From Apostichopus japonicus (taxonomy: Eukaryota > Echinodermata > Holothuroidea > Aspidochirotida > Stichopodidae): a stretch of DNA of 64,000 nt. Positions within the stretch are counted from its first letter, which is position 1; the number at the start of each line of letters is the position of its first letter. The translations under genes were made by a program, and so were the position numbers. Under the pieces are notes generated by a model. The model was not told the origin of the DNA. It did not search any database and was given only the letters and a program-made list of their open reading frames with translations. Below are positions 48,801 through 61,718 of the stretch, piece after piece. Where the stretch lies: NCBI RefSeq assembly GCF_037975245.1, contig NC_092574.1, positions 25,379,213 through 25,443,212 on the forward strand, in the 5' to 3' direction.

Positions 48801-50314
48801 GGTGCCTTGAGAAACATCATTAATATTGATATGCTGTTCGAACAATGAAATAACTGCTATCGGTCCAGGTTGTATTTTTCTTTGCCACATTTAGTTTCTG
48901 AAAAAATGACCCTTAAACATCAGAGGATCATCATTAAAATAGACTAGTATAATAGCTCTAAAAACAACATTGCGTCAGCCAGTGTCTTAGGTCCAACGCT
49001 CCGTACAGTACTTACAGTAATCACAACAAAACCCGAGTTTGAACACAGATTAATTTCTTCCTTAATTTTTGGTGAAATTTCTTATATATTAGATATGTTT
49101 TCAAAAACTCCTTAAGCCGCCATATATGTAGTAGATCAGTGGTTTCGTGGTCTTTGTGTAACACAAGATAAGTTTTAACAGTAGCCTCTTCGTTGTTTAT
49201 AAATTGCGCTATCCAGCTCCAACGCGAAAAACTGACGCATGTAGGCTACTCTAACGTTTACAAACGGACAGTTCTGCGAAGCTTAAGCTTCTCGGTACTA
49301 CATTCTGCTCTGACATCTTTTACTGTAAATTTGATCCGTGAATTTTATTTCAGCGGTTTCGAAGAACAGTTTATGAACTGTGGTTTGTGTGTGAGAGTAT
49401 ATTACGTGCAACGCTATATGTATACCAACTGAGCACGGTACAAAAGGCTGTATACGTTCGCGATATGAACGTTATATATAATAGGCAATCACCTGTGCGT
49501 GTACACGTGAGAGTTTGCCTGTTTTGCCTATTTGCCAGCACAACGGCAATCACCATATTAAAGCGTTGGAACAAACGGTACGTTTGGTGAGAAACTGGTG
49601 AGTTTTGAAAACCAGATTTCTACAAAAAGAAAACGTCGATGGGGAATTGTTTACATTGATAGAAAGAGAAAAATAATAACTACAAGGACAATGTATCAAA
49701 TTCTTCTACCAGACTATTTCTTTAAAGTTTACCCAGTTTTGAATGAGTTATTTGCATTCATGAAACAAAGGATAAACTTTATAATCTAGGCCTGCACGAA
49801 GGAGCTGATGTCAACATCAATTTGGACTTCAAGGAATATTCCCGATATTTAGCACATTTTAAAGTTGATTATCAAAAAATAGAGCCATAGGAACATTATT
49901 GGTGCTCAATTAATTTAAATTTTTCTTTAACCGTGACATTTCAAATGAATGCCTATTGTCACATTTTAATAATAAATGTCTCTTCTTTGGAAGCATTGAT
50001 CATGAACATCGACTTATCGAAGCAGGAAAAACAAAACTGAAAGAAATCTTACGCTGTTCTTGTGTTGACCTTCTGCGACGTGGATTTAAAGGAGTGGCAC
50101 ATCCATAAACTGACGAGAGAACACATAGTGATTTCAACTTTGGGTTTAATATACAGCAATTATCCATTTTGAACTGGTTTCTCCAAGTAACTCACACAAT
50201 AATAAATTTGGATTACATTACTTCATTTCACAGAAAGTCAATCAGCATGGACAACTAGCAGCTGATTTCAAATTTTATTAATAAATATACCAAAACAAAA
50301 TAAACTTTGATTAC
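48801..50314. other. intron of copy B
   Basis: No family exon and no element I can name. Short open frames near 49,190-49,790 have no recognisable content. Confidence 0.45.
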
Positions 50315-50369
50315 CTTCTCTTCGGTCAATTACCAGATTTGCATTTGACAGGACTACAACCCCAGCTTG
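50315..50369 (-). CDS. C3/TEP-like copy B, short exon before the anaphylatoxin exon
   Basis: 55 bases; acceptor TTTCAG, donor GTAATC; phase 0 in, 1 out. It encodes QAGVVVLSNANLVIDRRE. It corresponds to 'FSDAGLTFTSSSG...' at the end of the beta chain. Vertebrate C3 has a tetrabasic processing site after this point; here only 'DRRE' is seen. Confidence 0.85.
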
Positions 50370-51039
50370 CTGAAATTTAGAAAACGGAGATATTAAAATC
50401 CTTATTAGTGCAACTCAGTATGTTAATGATAAGAACGCCAACACCCTGGTAGAAATTCCAGTTGAACCCAGTTAAAAAATCAACATAGGTTCTACTAGGG
50501 CCTACTATGTTTAACTGGTTTTTAAATGTGTTTAACTGGTTACTGGGTTCCAACTGGACTATGCTGTGCATGAGCTAAGTTCAACTGGGTTTACACAATG
50601 TTCAGCTGGGTTTGTTCAGGCCCAACTGAATTTAAACTATGTTTGAACTGGTCCAGCTGGGCTTCAACTAGGTTTCACTGGTTATTGCACTAGCCCAATT
50701 GGGTTTGAACTATGTTGACTGGTGAACTTCGCAGAATCGCATTTGTAACCGATTTTACCAACCTTTTCAAAGTATTACCGCGGCTTAGTTTCCTCCTTTG
50801 TGATCTTGCAGTATCTTTATATTATTGACACGTACTTGTAACGTTATAATTGATTGTAAAAGTGCTCTTTTTCATATATATTTGAATTGAACAGAAACTT
50901 TACTTATAGTGGCCTATGACTATCGTATAAGCTAGGCCTAACAAACTGGTTCCCTACTAGGTATACTACATGGTACATTTACTAACGTTAGACATATTGT
51001 AACGTTATAGTTGCCTAGCTTATAGGGGCCTAACCTATT

Positions 51040-52180
51040 ATTTATTATTATTATTATTTATTATTTTACAAAATTTCTATAGCGCCTTATCCAATCAGAA
51101 ATTGCTCTAAGGCGCTTTAGAGTAAAATATATACAAACAAGATATCAAAATATATAATCGATAATGTAAGGTATAAAATGGGTAAAAAATTTGTTATATA
51201 CAATCTGACAATAAAATGTATTAAAAAACTGCAAATGGGAAAACGAAAATTAAACAAACAATTTCTTAAAATTTTAAATATAAATATATGTGAACAAATT
51301 CTTAATTTTAAAAGCGCTTTAAATGCAAAATAGAAAATGAGTTGTAATAATGTGACAATATAAATAGTATAGAAAGTACGATTAATGGAATGCAGATCTT
51401 AATAGAAAGGTTTTGACTAGTTTTTTAAATTCATCTATACTTTTGGCACACTTAGCTTCCTCCGATAAACTGTTTCATAATGTCGCAGATGAGTAATCTA
51501 AACGCCTGTTTCCGTATGTAGAAGTTTTAATGAGAGGTGTGGTAAGTAAGGACTTGGATTCTGAGCGAAGAGATCGAGTAGGCTTTTAATTATGTATTAA
51601 TTCATAGAGGTAGGGGCTAAACCGTTAAGTGACTTATATGTATATAACAAAATCTTATAATTGGACCTGCAATGAAAAGGCAACCAATATAAGTCACGTA
51701 ATACAGGTGTTATATGCTCATGTCTGCGAGTGCGACTTACAAGCCGTGCAGCGCGATTCTGAACTCGCTGAAGGCGATCGGTCAGCTTGTGAGGCAGGCC
51801 ATATAGCAGGGCATTGCAGTAATTCAGTGTTGATGTCACAAGGGCATGGATTAAAGTCTTACACGCATCGTCTGAGATATACCTTCTAATTTTGTCAATA
51901 GTTCGGATCTGCCAATAACATGACTTACAGATAGAGTCAACTCGATTATCCATGGTGAGATTGTGATCAAGATATACACTAAATTCTTTACTTTAGGAAC
52001 TGAACATATGGTGTTAGGTCCCATATTTATATACAAGTATTGAATAGCATTACCCTGAAATTTTGGTGAAAATACAATGAACTCAGTTTTGTCCTGATTA
52101 AGTTTCAAACAATTTACCCGCATCCACCTTACTATATCTGAAAGGCATGCTTGGAGCTTTAAAGATACATCATCTAGTTA
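51040..52180 (-). mobile_element. non-LTR retrotransposon fragment (CR1/L2-like), 3' part
   Basis: Minus strand. The RT end at about 51,850-52,123 reads VNCLKLNQDKTEFIVFSP. After a frameshift, 51,597-51,953 reads KTLIHALVTSTLNYCNALLY, then LQRVQNRAARLVSRTRRHEH and ITPVLRDLYWLPF. These are the 'LDYCNALLYGLP', 'LQRVQNSAARLV' and 'HITPVLRDLHWLPV' motifs of the RT C-terminus in CR1/L2-type elements. The 3' UTR ends at about 51,045-51,120 with inverted 'aaagcgcctt' and 'aaggcgct' and an (AAT)-rich tail. 5'-truncated and not functional. Confidence 0.85.
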
Positions 52181-52564
52181 TACTCAATTGAACACATATA
52201 TTTAGCCGCGTGATTTTAAGAAAGCTATCGTCAACTAGTAAACATAATGGCAATTTCTTAAAGGTCACAAACAAAAGAGGCTCACAGATATTTCAAAATT
52301 TACGCAATTGCCTTGATTGTTGTTTCAAACATGAAGTGTCCTATTGGCATAATAACATACTTTGCGAAAGTTATTAGTGAATTATACAGCACACACGTAT
52401 ATGCTACAAATGTCAGGATGCCCTACATTGAACATTATGAACATTAAACTTTCAATCTAATTTCAAGCGAGGCTTCATTTGTACAGCATATATCTACTTT
52501 AAAAAAAATGAAAAACTTGAAGTTGTTATAGTGTGGTGTTATATTGTGTAGATAACACCAGTTG

Positions 52565-52930
52565 AGAATTCCAGTTCAACCTATTTAAAAATACAAGCAG
52601 TAAAACATAGTTCACCCAGTTTAACCCAGCAAAACATAGTTGATCCAGTTGAACCCAGTAAAACATAGTTGACCCAGTAAAACATAGTTGAACCAGTTGA
52701 ACCCAGTAAAACATAGTTGACCCAGTTGAACCCAGTAAAACATAGTTGACCCAGTAAAACATAGTTGAACCAGTTGAACCCAGTAAAACATAGTTGAACC
52801 AGTTGTACCCAGTAAAACATAGTTGAACCAGTTAGACCCAGTAAAACATAATTGAACCAGTTGGAACCAGTAAAACATAGTTGAACCAGTTGGGAACCCC
52901 AGTTCAGCCATTTCAACCCAGTTCAAATTT
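52565..52930. repeat. tandem repeat, about 30-bp unit (right arm of foldback-like element)
   Basis: About 12 copies of 'taaaacatagttgaaccagt' plus 'tgaacccag'. Three overlapping open frames on the minus strand are by-products of the repeat. Confidence 0.93.
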
Positions 52931-53002
52931 GTTCCAATTGTTTCCAAATAGAAAATTCCAGTTGAATCCAGTTCAAAAGTTCAACTGGAATTTCCACCAG
53001 GG

Positions 53003-54032
53003 CATGCTAAGTTATTCCTTGCCACATTTCATAAGGGAAGCTTTTTGCAATAATTAGGTGCATGTACATACCTCAAATAAAATTCATTCACTTTAATTTT
53101 CGAAGATATCCTGTTTAGAAAGCTTTAGAATGAGCTCTGCTGACTGCAAATTACCTCCACAGAAAGCAGTAGGTTTTTTGTACTTAATAGGATTTATCCA
53201 AAAGCCAGTTACAATGTTCATCAAAGGTTTAAATTTATCGTGTTTACCATAATTTCAGACTTGCATTTCTGACCTTCGATGACCTGTGACATCTATCCAG
53301 CAAGTATGAAGTTCTTTCCACATTCACCTATTACACAAACTAACCATGAGGTACATATAAGCTTTGATTTTAATGTATAATATATAGATCGTTTGAATTT
53401 CTGGTGATGTCAATTGACCTTTAACCTCTATGAAACATGGTTCTTGTAGTGACTAAAGTGGAACCACATAACGAGTTTGCAATACATTCAAGCTTTGCTT
53501 ATGAAGTTATAGGGTTTAGAAGACATCTGGTGACCTCATATGACCGTTGGCATCCACGAAAAATTCTAGGTGATTTTACTTGCTAAGGTGGATCCACAAA
53601 CCAAGTATGAAGTTGAACCACCATGTACTACACACACACACACACATATATGCCCTCACACAGGGAATAAACAAATTAATATGAATATATAATTTTAAGA
53701 TTTAATACCTAATTTTAAGATTTGATTACCTGTCTGGCTATGTATTGTTGACAATTTAACCCCTCCACAAACTAACTGAACAGCAGTTGACCTCTTCCAA
53801 TATCACTAGGGTTCTTGTACTCTCCAAGCAGGAGCTACATGGGAAGTATTAACTTCAACAAAGATGTACCTATTGAGTTATAGTATTTGCAAGGATTTCA
53901 GACTCAGACCTATGTCTACCTCAAATGACAAAACAAAGAATAGGGTTCCGTATTCAATAAGACAGATCCGCAAATCAAATATGATGTTTATCTGCCATGG
54001 ACTTTCTCCAGCAAGGAATCAAAAATGGAATA
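53003..54032. mobile_element. dispersed TGACCT-family repeat, long or double copy
   Basis: Starts near 'ctaagttattccttgccaca' and ends 'ccagcaaggaatcaaaaatg'. In between are several 'gtgacatct/tgacctttaacctct' words and a CA tract at 53,630. Length suggests two copies in a row. Confidence 0.55.
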
Positions 54033-54152
54033 TAATCACAAAGTTACAGCTTATTAACATTTGATAAAGAGATCTACCAGAGTCTCACATATGACTCATT
54101 TTATTTCAAAAGTTAGCAACTAAACAACAATATAATCTTTAACTTGATATAC

Positions 54153-54227
54153 CTTGAAAACATCAGGAGAGTCCCCTCCACCTCCTGGTCCACACCCACT
54201 GTCATAGGTATCCATTGTTTGATACAT
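54153..54227 (-). CDS. C3/TEP-like copy B, linker exon
   Basis: 75 bases, 25 codons, phase 0 to 0; acceptor CATCAG, donor GTATAT. It encodes MYQTMDTYDSGCGPGGGGDS followed by PDVFK. It matches '[21 protein letters not shown]' of C3, with the single Cys and Gly-rich loop. Confidence 0.85.
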
Positions 54228-55289
54228 CTGATGAAGTAATATAATGAAGAATGTACTAACTAAGAATACGTTGTAAATAAATTATTTGTCATTGAACACT
54301 ACTTTCGAAAAGTTTGATCACACGACATTAAGCCAAACTAACTATGGTTTAATTAAACCTTGATAATTTCTGTTACTTTTATAGAATATTTATCAGCTGT
54401 GTCAAAACACAAAGTTCTGTTAAATTGGTTAATATGCAAAAGTTACTTCAATGATAATTTTAACTGTGACGTGGTCCTAGTTTTCGGTGAAAAAAATAGA
54501 ACATTGAGAACAACCTTTGCAAAATGACTTGCACCAATAAATGTATTAAACTCTCAGAGTAATAATTTCCAGCCTGTACACTTGTTTTGGTTCACAAAGC
54601 TTTGGTGTCTGTGTGTAGCAGTCACAGATGTAAACACAATTTAGAATGGAGCTTCTCATCAAATTCCATCCCACTCACGAACTAACATTTAGAAGCATTT
54701 ACAGACTGAATGGCTGAAACCTAGGTTGCTGACAATCTGAGCAAGCCTCTTGTAGAGCTGCAGATTTCAACCATTCCTCTTCCATTTGTGCATCCTAAAA
54801 CAGCATATGACTGTTGCTCACTTTTCCCAGAGTATCATAGTTCCTTTGGCACAACTACCACTGAAATTATTACCGACTGGTAAATATTAGAATATCTATG
54901 TGTAAAATACCCACATAATGATCACTTATAGCCTTAAATGCATTACATTTGTACAACTTCATAGCCCAACATGTTTCTCCCACTTGCCCTGCACACATAG
55001 TTTTGACATTGTGTACTTTGCAATGAGTTTGACCTGAACAATTCTGACTGCATTATAGAATATCCACATATATCTGGATACTGGCTCCACTCAATATAAA
55101 AGAACTACATTGCCACAATAATATGACTGTCCTTTACTTCTTCTCACTTCATGTATTTAAGGTAAGGTATGTGTCCAGATACCTCATCGTACCTTTACTG
55201 ATCAGGTATGGTAGATCGCAAGAAACTCAATGCATATACATTTCTAAACTAGATATGAAATGCAATCAAAGACCTGCAGCAGTTGTTAC
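54228..55289. other. intron of copy B
   Basis: No exon or element recognised. Confidence 0.5.
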
Positions 55290-55451
55290 CTTATCCTTTG
55301 TGAGTCTATGGTAGTCTCTCAAGAGATACACTGCTTTATCCACTGCCAAAAGGCCAACTGTCGTAGAGGGTAATGCATCAACTATTAGCTCAATTGTCTC
55401 ATCTGGTCGAAATATGTCTTGTGATCGCCTTTCCATCACACTAACAGACAC
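55290..55451 (-). CDS. C3/TEP-like copy B, MG6 exon
   Basis: 162 bases, 54 codons, phase 0 to 0; acceptor TCTGAAG, donor GTAACA. It reads VSVMERRSQDIFRPDETIEL, then TTVGLLAVDKAVYLLRD, and ends LTKDK. 'VGLLAVDKAVYLL' is the family's 'VVLVAVDKGVFVL' strand in MG6. Confidence 0.94.
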
Positions 55452-58102
55452 CTTCAGAGGAAAATAAACGCTTTCATTTTATTTATCCGAACAAAATAAG
55501 TAAACTATAAAGCCAGCAGTCAAAGTGATTCCTTGCCATGTATCATAAACGAATATTTATTGTAACATGACACACAATAATTTCAATATCTGACCCCAAC
55601 AACCTTTGATCTCCTCTTATAAGAGGTCGGGTATACGCAGTAAGGAGAGGCTAAACTCCTAAATTCAGTCGCCAACTTGAATTGTAGCTTTGGCGAATAG
55701 AAAATGCACTTCGCTCAATAGTTTGGCGAGTGACACGTGGGCTATTCAAACCCCAATATTAGCAAGGCTATCGGTATAAAAACAAATTACAGAATGATGA
55801 AAGCAGTACCTTGGCGAACTTGAAGCATGTTAAGGTGTAAAAATTTATCTGCAAATGTATTATGTACATGAAGGTTTCATGTTCGGAGATTGTTCACAAA
55901 CTTCACGGAGCATTTATAAAAAATATACAGCGAAAGCAATTCTAATATAACAATTTTTTACTGGGAACGGTTTGAGCTTACACAGAACGTAATGTGTTTT
56001 AAAGGCATTCAAAAATATGTTGTGTTTATATGTTAATTTCTCTACCAATTAAAAAAGTTTATGGAACATCGATATCACAACGGTTTGTTTATGCGCAGGG
56101 AAACCCTACACAGTAGAGTATACAGTACCGCTCACGTATAACTGGACATATGTAGGCGCACAGAATCGTATAAAGACGTATAAATAAGTACAATCGCGTA
56201 TAAACTCGTTAACAAACATATCGCCGCGTAGACACCTCGTATAATCCCTGTACGAGTTTATACGCAGGAAATGCTATTATGCTCGGTGAAGAGGGATTGA
56301 AGTCGCCGAAAGAAATGGTGAGATATTTGAAACAGCCGTTCTTATATCATAGTTTAAGACATGATATTCACCTAGCAGCGAAGAGGACGCAGGTAAAGTG
56401 TTTGCAGGCATAGAGCTGAACTGTTTTTCGTTAATTTGGTTTCTAATTTTCTATTCCCAACTTTGTTTTTCAGTTGAAGTTCGGTTATGTTCTATGGAGG
56501 ATAAGTTTACTTGGAATAGTTAGCAACATTTTGAAGAAATAATAAAGTATGACTAAGCGTTTATTGTATCAATGTATTATATAATTTACGTTGGTTCCAA
56601 CAGAATGAAAGAAAAAAAAACTTCTGAAGCAGGGCCGGTTAGAAAAGAAAACACGTTTCTCGTCCGCGCAAGGGGCCTCTTTTTCCTGATTCCCGAGTCT
56701 CTATTCGGAATACAAGAAGTCTAAACTATTCTTAAATATTGTTTGTAAAGGTTGCCACATATTCCAAACTAGTATGAGCGCATGAAAAGGAGAGAAATGG
56801 CCGCCGGTTTTATTCAGATCTAAGTACGAGAAACATGTATTATATTTGGATAATAGGACAACTTTCGTTAATGTGGTTAAGTTAATATTTTCCTACCCTA
56901 GCTAAATGTCGATTTTATAAAACTTTCATAAAAATAAAAATGGATATTGAAGCTTAGTCAACAATTTAAGAAATGCTTACCGTTAAATACTGGCGTCAAA
57001 AATACATTTCGTATGTATTCCAATAAAGATCCATAAAGGATTCAAATGCTCAGTAGAGCATATTAAATAGCAATAGAAACTGCATTGACATGGTCCTTTT
57101 AAGTATCCAAATACTATACAAAGTTCACTAAAACACCCACCCCTTCTTCCCTACCACCTGAGGAAAACCGTCTTTCATAAATTGTAGTACCATAGAATAC
57201 TTTACACTAGATACCAAAATAACTTCTACAACAGCTTCCCAAAATTGGTATGTGTCGCAATAGGTTAAGTTTTAACCGCACAGCGCAGTACCTTTAATAA
57301 TTTGCATATTACACCAAAATTCACACTCGGCGTCCAGATGGCGGGAATATGTACCATCCTGTTTAATGTGTTGTGTCGTTCCCATGGTACAATGAACTTG
57401 GTCAAGTTCGAATGTCGATGAACTACTTATGTTCCGTGACCATGTCAATGGGAATTATTTGTGTAAAAAGTTGGGTTTTTTTCACGTGTTATACATAGTT
57501 TTACGTAAGCGGAGCGAATTTCGGGGCGGCTCGTTGATTGTGAGGAAGCCCTTATCTAAGCATCAATATTTGTGAAAAATATCGTAAGGTTTTTCTTCAG
57601 AAAATATTTTTGACTAGTAATTGGAATCTCAATGTATTAAGAAGTACTGGGTCTAAACCTTATCATTGCATTTTGTTTGTTCATTTAAAGTTGCTACGGC
57701 GTAACTTTCGATGTAGGCTAAGAGGTAGGATTGGCCAAGGCCTACCTATAAGTTCTCATGAATACATTCAATTTAATGCCTAGCGGGAGGAACTCGTATA
57801 AATATAAACAGACTGAGGCAAATTGTCGTAATTAATATAGTTTCCTTTCTAAAGTTTTTGCACTGAATGTACCGATCGTTTGTGCTCCTATCGGCTTAAG
57901 TATATGCTAAATTTGTGGTTGAATATTTTGGAAAGTCATTAATAGGGCTTGGTGCGATACTGAGTTTAACGACTCTTTTCTTCATCACAGTTTCTTCTAA
58001 TCCATAGAAGCTCTGCTATGTAAAACGGCTGCGAACACCCTACGTTTACATCAGATTCATGGCTGCAGCAATGAGGCTAAAAAATTACAAGAGGGTACTC
58101 AC
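55452..58102. other. intron of copy B
   Basis: No exon recognised. A MITE-type start ('agccagcagtcaaagtgatt', then 'ccttgccatg') lies at 55,510. A perfect 14-bp inverted repeat lies at 56,196-56,265 (separate entry). The rest is unassigned AT-rich sequence. Confidence 0.5.
56196..56265. repeat. inverted repeat (hairpin)
   Basis: GCGTATAAACTCGT at 56,196-56,209 is the exact reverse complement of ACGAGTTTATACGC at 56,252-56,265, with a 42-base loop. The 'cgtata' word recurs several times from 56,110 onward. Confidence 0.85.
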
Positions 58103-58294
58103 CTGATTCTCACAGACTTTTTGAATCTCAATCCACAGAGAATCAGCTATAACATGCCCATGTTGGTTGATATAATAGGCAACAATACGGGCAGAGGGTA
58201 CCATGTCATATGACACAGGTATTCTAAATCCCTGTAAGTTATCAATGCGACTGTTCACTAGACCCGCGTGGACAATGCGGCCTTTTGTCAGCAC
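58103..58294 (-). CDS. C3/TEP-like copy B, MG5 exon
   Basis: 192 bases, 64 codons, phase 0 to 0; acceptor TGACAG, donor GTGAGT. It reads VLTKGRIVHAGLVNSRIDNL, then VPSARIVAYYINQHGHVIAD and SLWIEIQKVCENQ. C3 has 'YLIMNKGRLLKAGRQ' and 'IPSFRLVAYYTLIG...ADSVWVDVKDSC' here. Intact and in phase with 61,238-61,296 and 55,290-55,451. Confidence 0.95.
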
Positions 58295-60639
58295 CTGTCA
58301 TGAGATCAAAAGTACTATTTTAATATTTATTAAATCGGTTATATGTTACGGTAGGAGGTCTGTAAGCCATGCAGTAGATGATAATGATAATTTAAAGGAC
58401 CATTAATATAATAATATAAACCTTTAATTAACTTCAGTCTGACACTTCGCTCGACACACTACGAAACATAATCCTCAAGTTTATAAACTTGGTAGGTTGG
58501 ATGTTGTTCGTTCAGATTGTGTCTTATGTTAAACATACTATTCACACTCTATATTCTCAACCAGACAACACAGGGGCTATGAAATTTCTTACCATAAATA
58601 TTTCACTCAGTTAATACCTGACTGACATCACTAATTTGGCCAAGGAAATTAATTAACCAGGAATAAGTTAAAAAGCTAAAACCATTGTAGAGGGACTTGT
58701 AATACTCATTTCTTGAACCAACCAATTAAATTACTAATAAGCATTGTACAATATATTATTATGCCAAAATGTTCTTATGACAAGAATGAGAAGCCTTCCC
58801 ATGTTATCAAGAAAAATAGATGATGAACAGCCTCATCTTGTAAAGACCCTAGTATGTACAACCTAGTGTACCATTCTTTTTTTCAAAAAGCTATTTCCCA
58901 TATCTGTTTGCTGTATCGCACAGAGAACGCATGCGGCAACGCTTTAAATTAATACTAGGTTCTTGCACATTTCTCCCAAACTATTTTATGTTTTCCCTTG
59001 ATTTTGGCAAATTTGCTTCGGAAAAGCGAAGAAGCCAATTAGGGTTTCCAGTTGGGCCCACTTCCCCCAAAATGTTTATTCAAGCCCTGCCTCCCCCAGT
59101 GAACAACCACTTGGCCTTAGATTGTTTTGTACACTGCGAGACGGTCGCTAATTGATGTGGAAGAACATGATCTCACATAAAAGGCAATTTTGTAACAATA
59201 ATATGAATACAGATTTTGTGATTTGCATAAGTTCTCGCCCCACTTTGGAGAAAAGTCCAAGACTTTTGTATGTGACAGATCCTCGAGCATGTAAAATACG
59301 GTGTGCGAGCACATTCGTGGTAGGCTGAAACGGATTCTGAGGCATTTACAGTTTGCACGCTAGAAAAAGAGTATAACAAACGACTTGCCAACACTATGCA
59401 CAGCCATGCTTTAGTTATTTCTTTATTAAAAAAGAGCTGGGTGGATTACTTATGTCATTAACACATTTACCAGTAACTATCAATGGATGAATTAAAGCTT
59501 CATGTCCTAATTTCGTTACAATTCTTACATATTTGAACATCTTACTGACACAACAGGTGTCTTGTAGCATTTTCCTATTTGCAATAATTATTAAAACTTC
59601 TCTTTGGTACGTACTACATAAGTTACCTATCAAATCTGATTTGACTGAGCATTTTTCAAACTGAAAGAATGATAATACAATTTACCAACTTTAGCATTAA
59701 TGAACATCAAATATCTGTTGACCTCCATCAACCATGTTAGATAGGTGTACATCTACCATCCATAAGATTCACCAGAAGTGGTATTCATTATTTAGCTTGT
59801 TTATAAGTGTTAGTTTTTAGACTTTAACTATTGACCTCTATTTAAGATCAAGTATATAACTGTTACTCTACGTGGTTACAAGAGAAAACTTCAATTTAAA
59901 CATGAATAAGTTTTGTCAGTGCATATAGCTTCAAATGACATTTGACATAAACTAAAATACAGCAGAAACTAAGATCTCACTAATGTGCATACCAAATATA
60001 TGCAATTCTTACAAGCTGGTCATTATTACAAAACATGTTTAAATGCCTAGTCTTAGCAAAAACACACCGAGAGACACACACACAATACCACACTGAATAT
60101 ATTCTGTTTATTTCAATTAAAATGGATCGAGTAATAAAATCTGTCAAAGTTTATACTCTAAAAGTACATGAATGATTAAGGTTTGCCACTAATCACGTCA
60201 AATACACACAAGCGTCAGAGTCACAAATCACATAGGATTCCATTTTGACAAGGAATCAAATCTTTCATTTAACTTGGAAGAAGAGATTGCACTATATGTT
60301 GCATGTCATTAACCGCAATACATAACACTGTCCATCTGTAGATACAATTTTAAGATCATAACCCTTCGTTTTTCTCTTTTGAACTATTAAAGTGAAACAC
60401 ATACGACCAGAATGAAGCAACAGCTATAGGTGTATGTATAGTTGTTAGTGTAGTTTATTATTTGCATAGAATATCACAGCAAAATCCACTTTTCAAAATA
60501 TACTAACATCTCAACAGGGTTTATACTTTGACTTTATTTTTTTGTATGATTTTATATACACTTTTCTTATACTCTAAAGATGAACTCTACTAATAACTCT
60601 CATATGTTGCTCTCAGTAGAATATTAAAGGTGCATTGCA
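58295..60639. other. intron of copy B
   Basis: No exon recognised. A TGACCT-family repeat with CA tract occupies about 59,700-60,262 and ends 'gacaaggaatcaaatc'. Confidence 0.5.
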
Positions 60640-61110
60640 TGTAATTTCAACCAAATTCCATCCTGTACCCTATATCCATCAGTGAGATATTAAAATATGG
60701 TTCACATTCGATCCTGTTCCCTATATCCATCAGTTAGGTCTGAACATGTGGTTCACATTCTATATCCTGTTCCCTATATCCATCAGTTAGATCTTAACAT
60801 GTGGTTCACATTCTATATCCTGTTCCCTATATCCATCATTAACATCTTAACATATGGCCCACATTCCATCCTGTTCCCTGTATCCACCAGTTAGATCTGA
60901 ACATGTGGCTCAAATAATCACATTCCATCCTGTTCCATGTATCCATCAGTAACATCCGAACATATAGTTCACATTCCATTCTGTTCCCTATATCCATCAG
61001 CAACATCTTAACATATGGCTCACATTCCAACCTTTTCCCTATATCCATCAGTGTTATATCTTAACATATGGCTCACATTTCATCATGTTCCCTTTATCCA
61101 TCAGCAAGAT
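60640..61110. repeat. minisatellite, about 50-bp unit
   Basis: About nine copies of 'acattccatcctgttcccta' plus 'tatccatcagttagatctta', next to duplicated block B. The same unit begins the window at 1-115. Confidence 0.95.
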
Positions 61111-61237
61111 AACACATGGCTAAATTTATTACTTCACTTTTAATGGTTATAACAGTGCTTACTGTATTTTCATCTAGATATTGTTTGATATCTTACAATA
61201 ATGCAGATAAAACAATCAAGAAAACGTGGAAACTTAC

Positions 61238-61296
61238 ATAGTACGCTAAGTGTGGAACAACATCATTGGTCTCCACCAGTGCTTCTACGTCCAAAT
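61238..61296 (-). CDS. C3/TEP-like copy B, exon in MG5
   Basis: 59 bases; acceptor TTCAG, donor GTAAGT; phase 1 in, 0 out. It encodes LDVEALVETNDVVPHLAYY and leads straight into VLTKGRIV at 58,103-58,294. Paralogous to 248-306. Confidence 0.88.
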
Positions 61297-61639
61297 CTGA
61301 ATCAACCTATGGGCAAAATACAAAGAATTATATGCAACCTACTCTCTCTGAAATTAGAGTTAATTGTGAAATCATCCAAGATTACAAAACGCACATTAGA
61401 AAACCATATATAGTCTACAGGACAACAAATTGTTTCTAACCCTGTAACCTTTTATACAGCCCTCGTGGTCATTTTGTCACCTGGCAAGTTTAGGTCAAAA
61501 CCTATAATTCAATACACCATTTTGTAAGAGCTTGGGTTAAGCAAGTATGTTCTATATGTAACCAAGAACTGAGCTCTAGTAGAGTACCATACCAGAACAC
61601 CAACAACTGGTTAGTGATTCTTATCTATGGCAGCATTAC

Positions 61640-61718
61640 CTGCAACACTGCATGCAAGATTTTCAAATTTGATCACAATTGGCATTTGACCGCCACAGAT
61701 AACAATCAAAGTATGGTA
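61640..61718 (-). CDS. C3/TEP-like copy B, tentative MG4-MG5 exon
   Basis: 79 bases; acceptor TTGCTAG, donor GTAATG; phase 0 in, 1 out. It encodes YHTLIVICGGQMPIVIKFEN plus LACSVA. The phase fits the exon that follows and also the phase-0 end of the MG4 exon known from copy A. Sequence similarity to the family is weak, so this rests on splice sites, phase and conservation in both copies. Confidence 0.5.

Larger units (their letters stand above)
50444..53002. mobile_element. foldback-like element, 2,559 bp, with tandem-repeat inverted ends
   Basis: The outer ends CCCTGGTAGAAATTCCAGTT and the inverted AACTGGAATTTCCACCAGGG match over 24 bp with one mismatch. Inward of both lie arrays of a short unit around 'aactgg' and 'gaacccagt', in opposite orientation (left about 50,465-50,725, right 52,570-52,975). 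Long inverted ends made of tandem repeats are the mark of foldback transposons. The middle contains a non-LTR retrotransposon fragment. I see no clear target duplication and no transposase. Confidence 0.6.
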
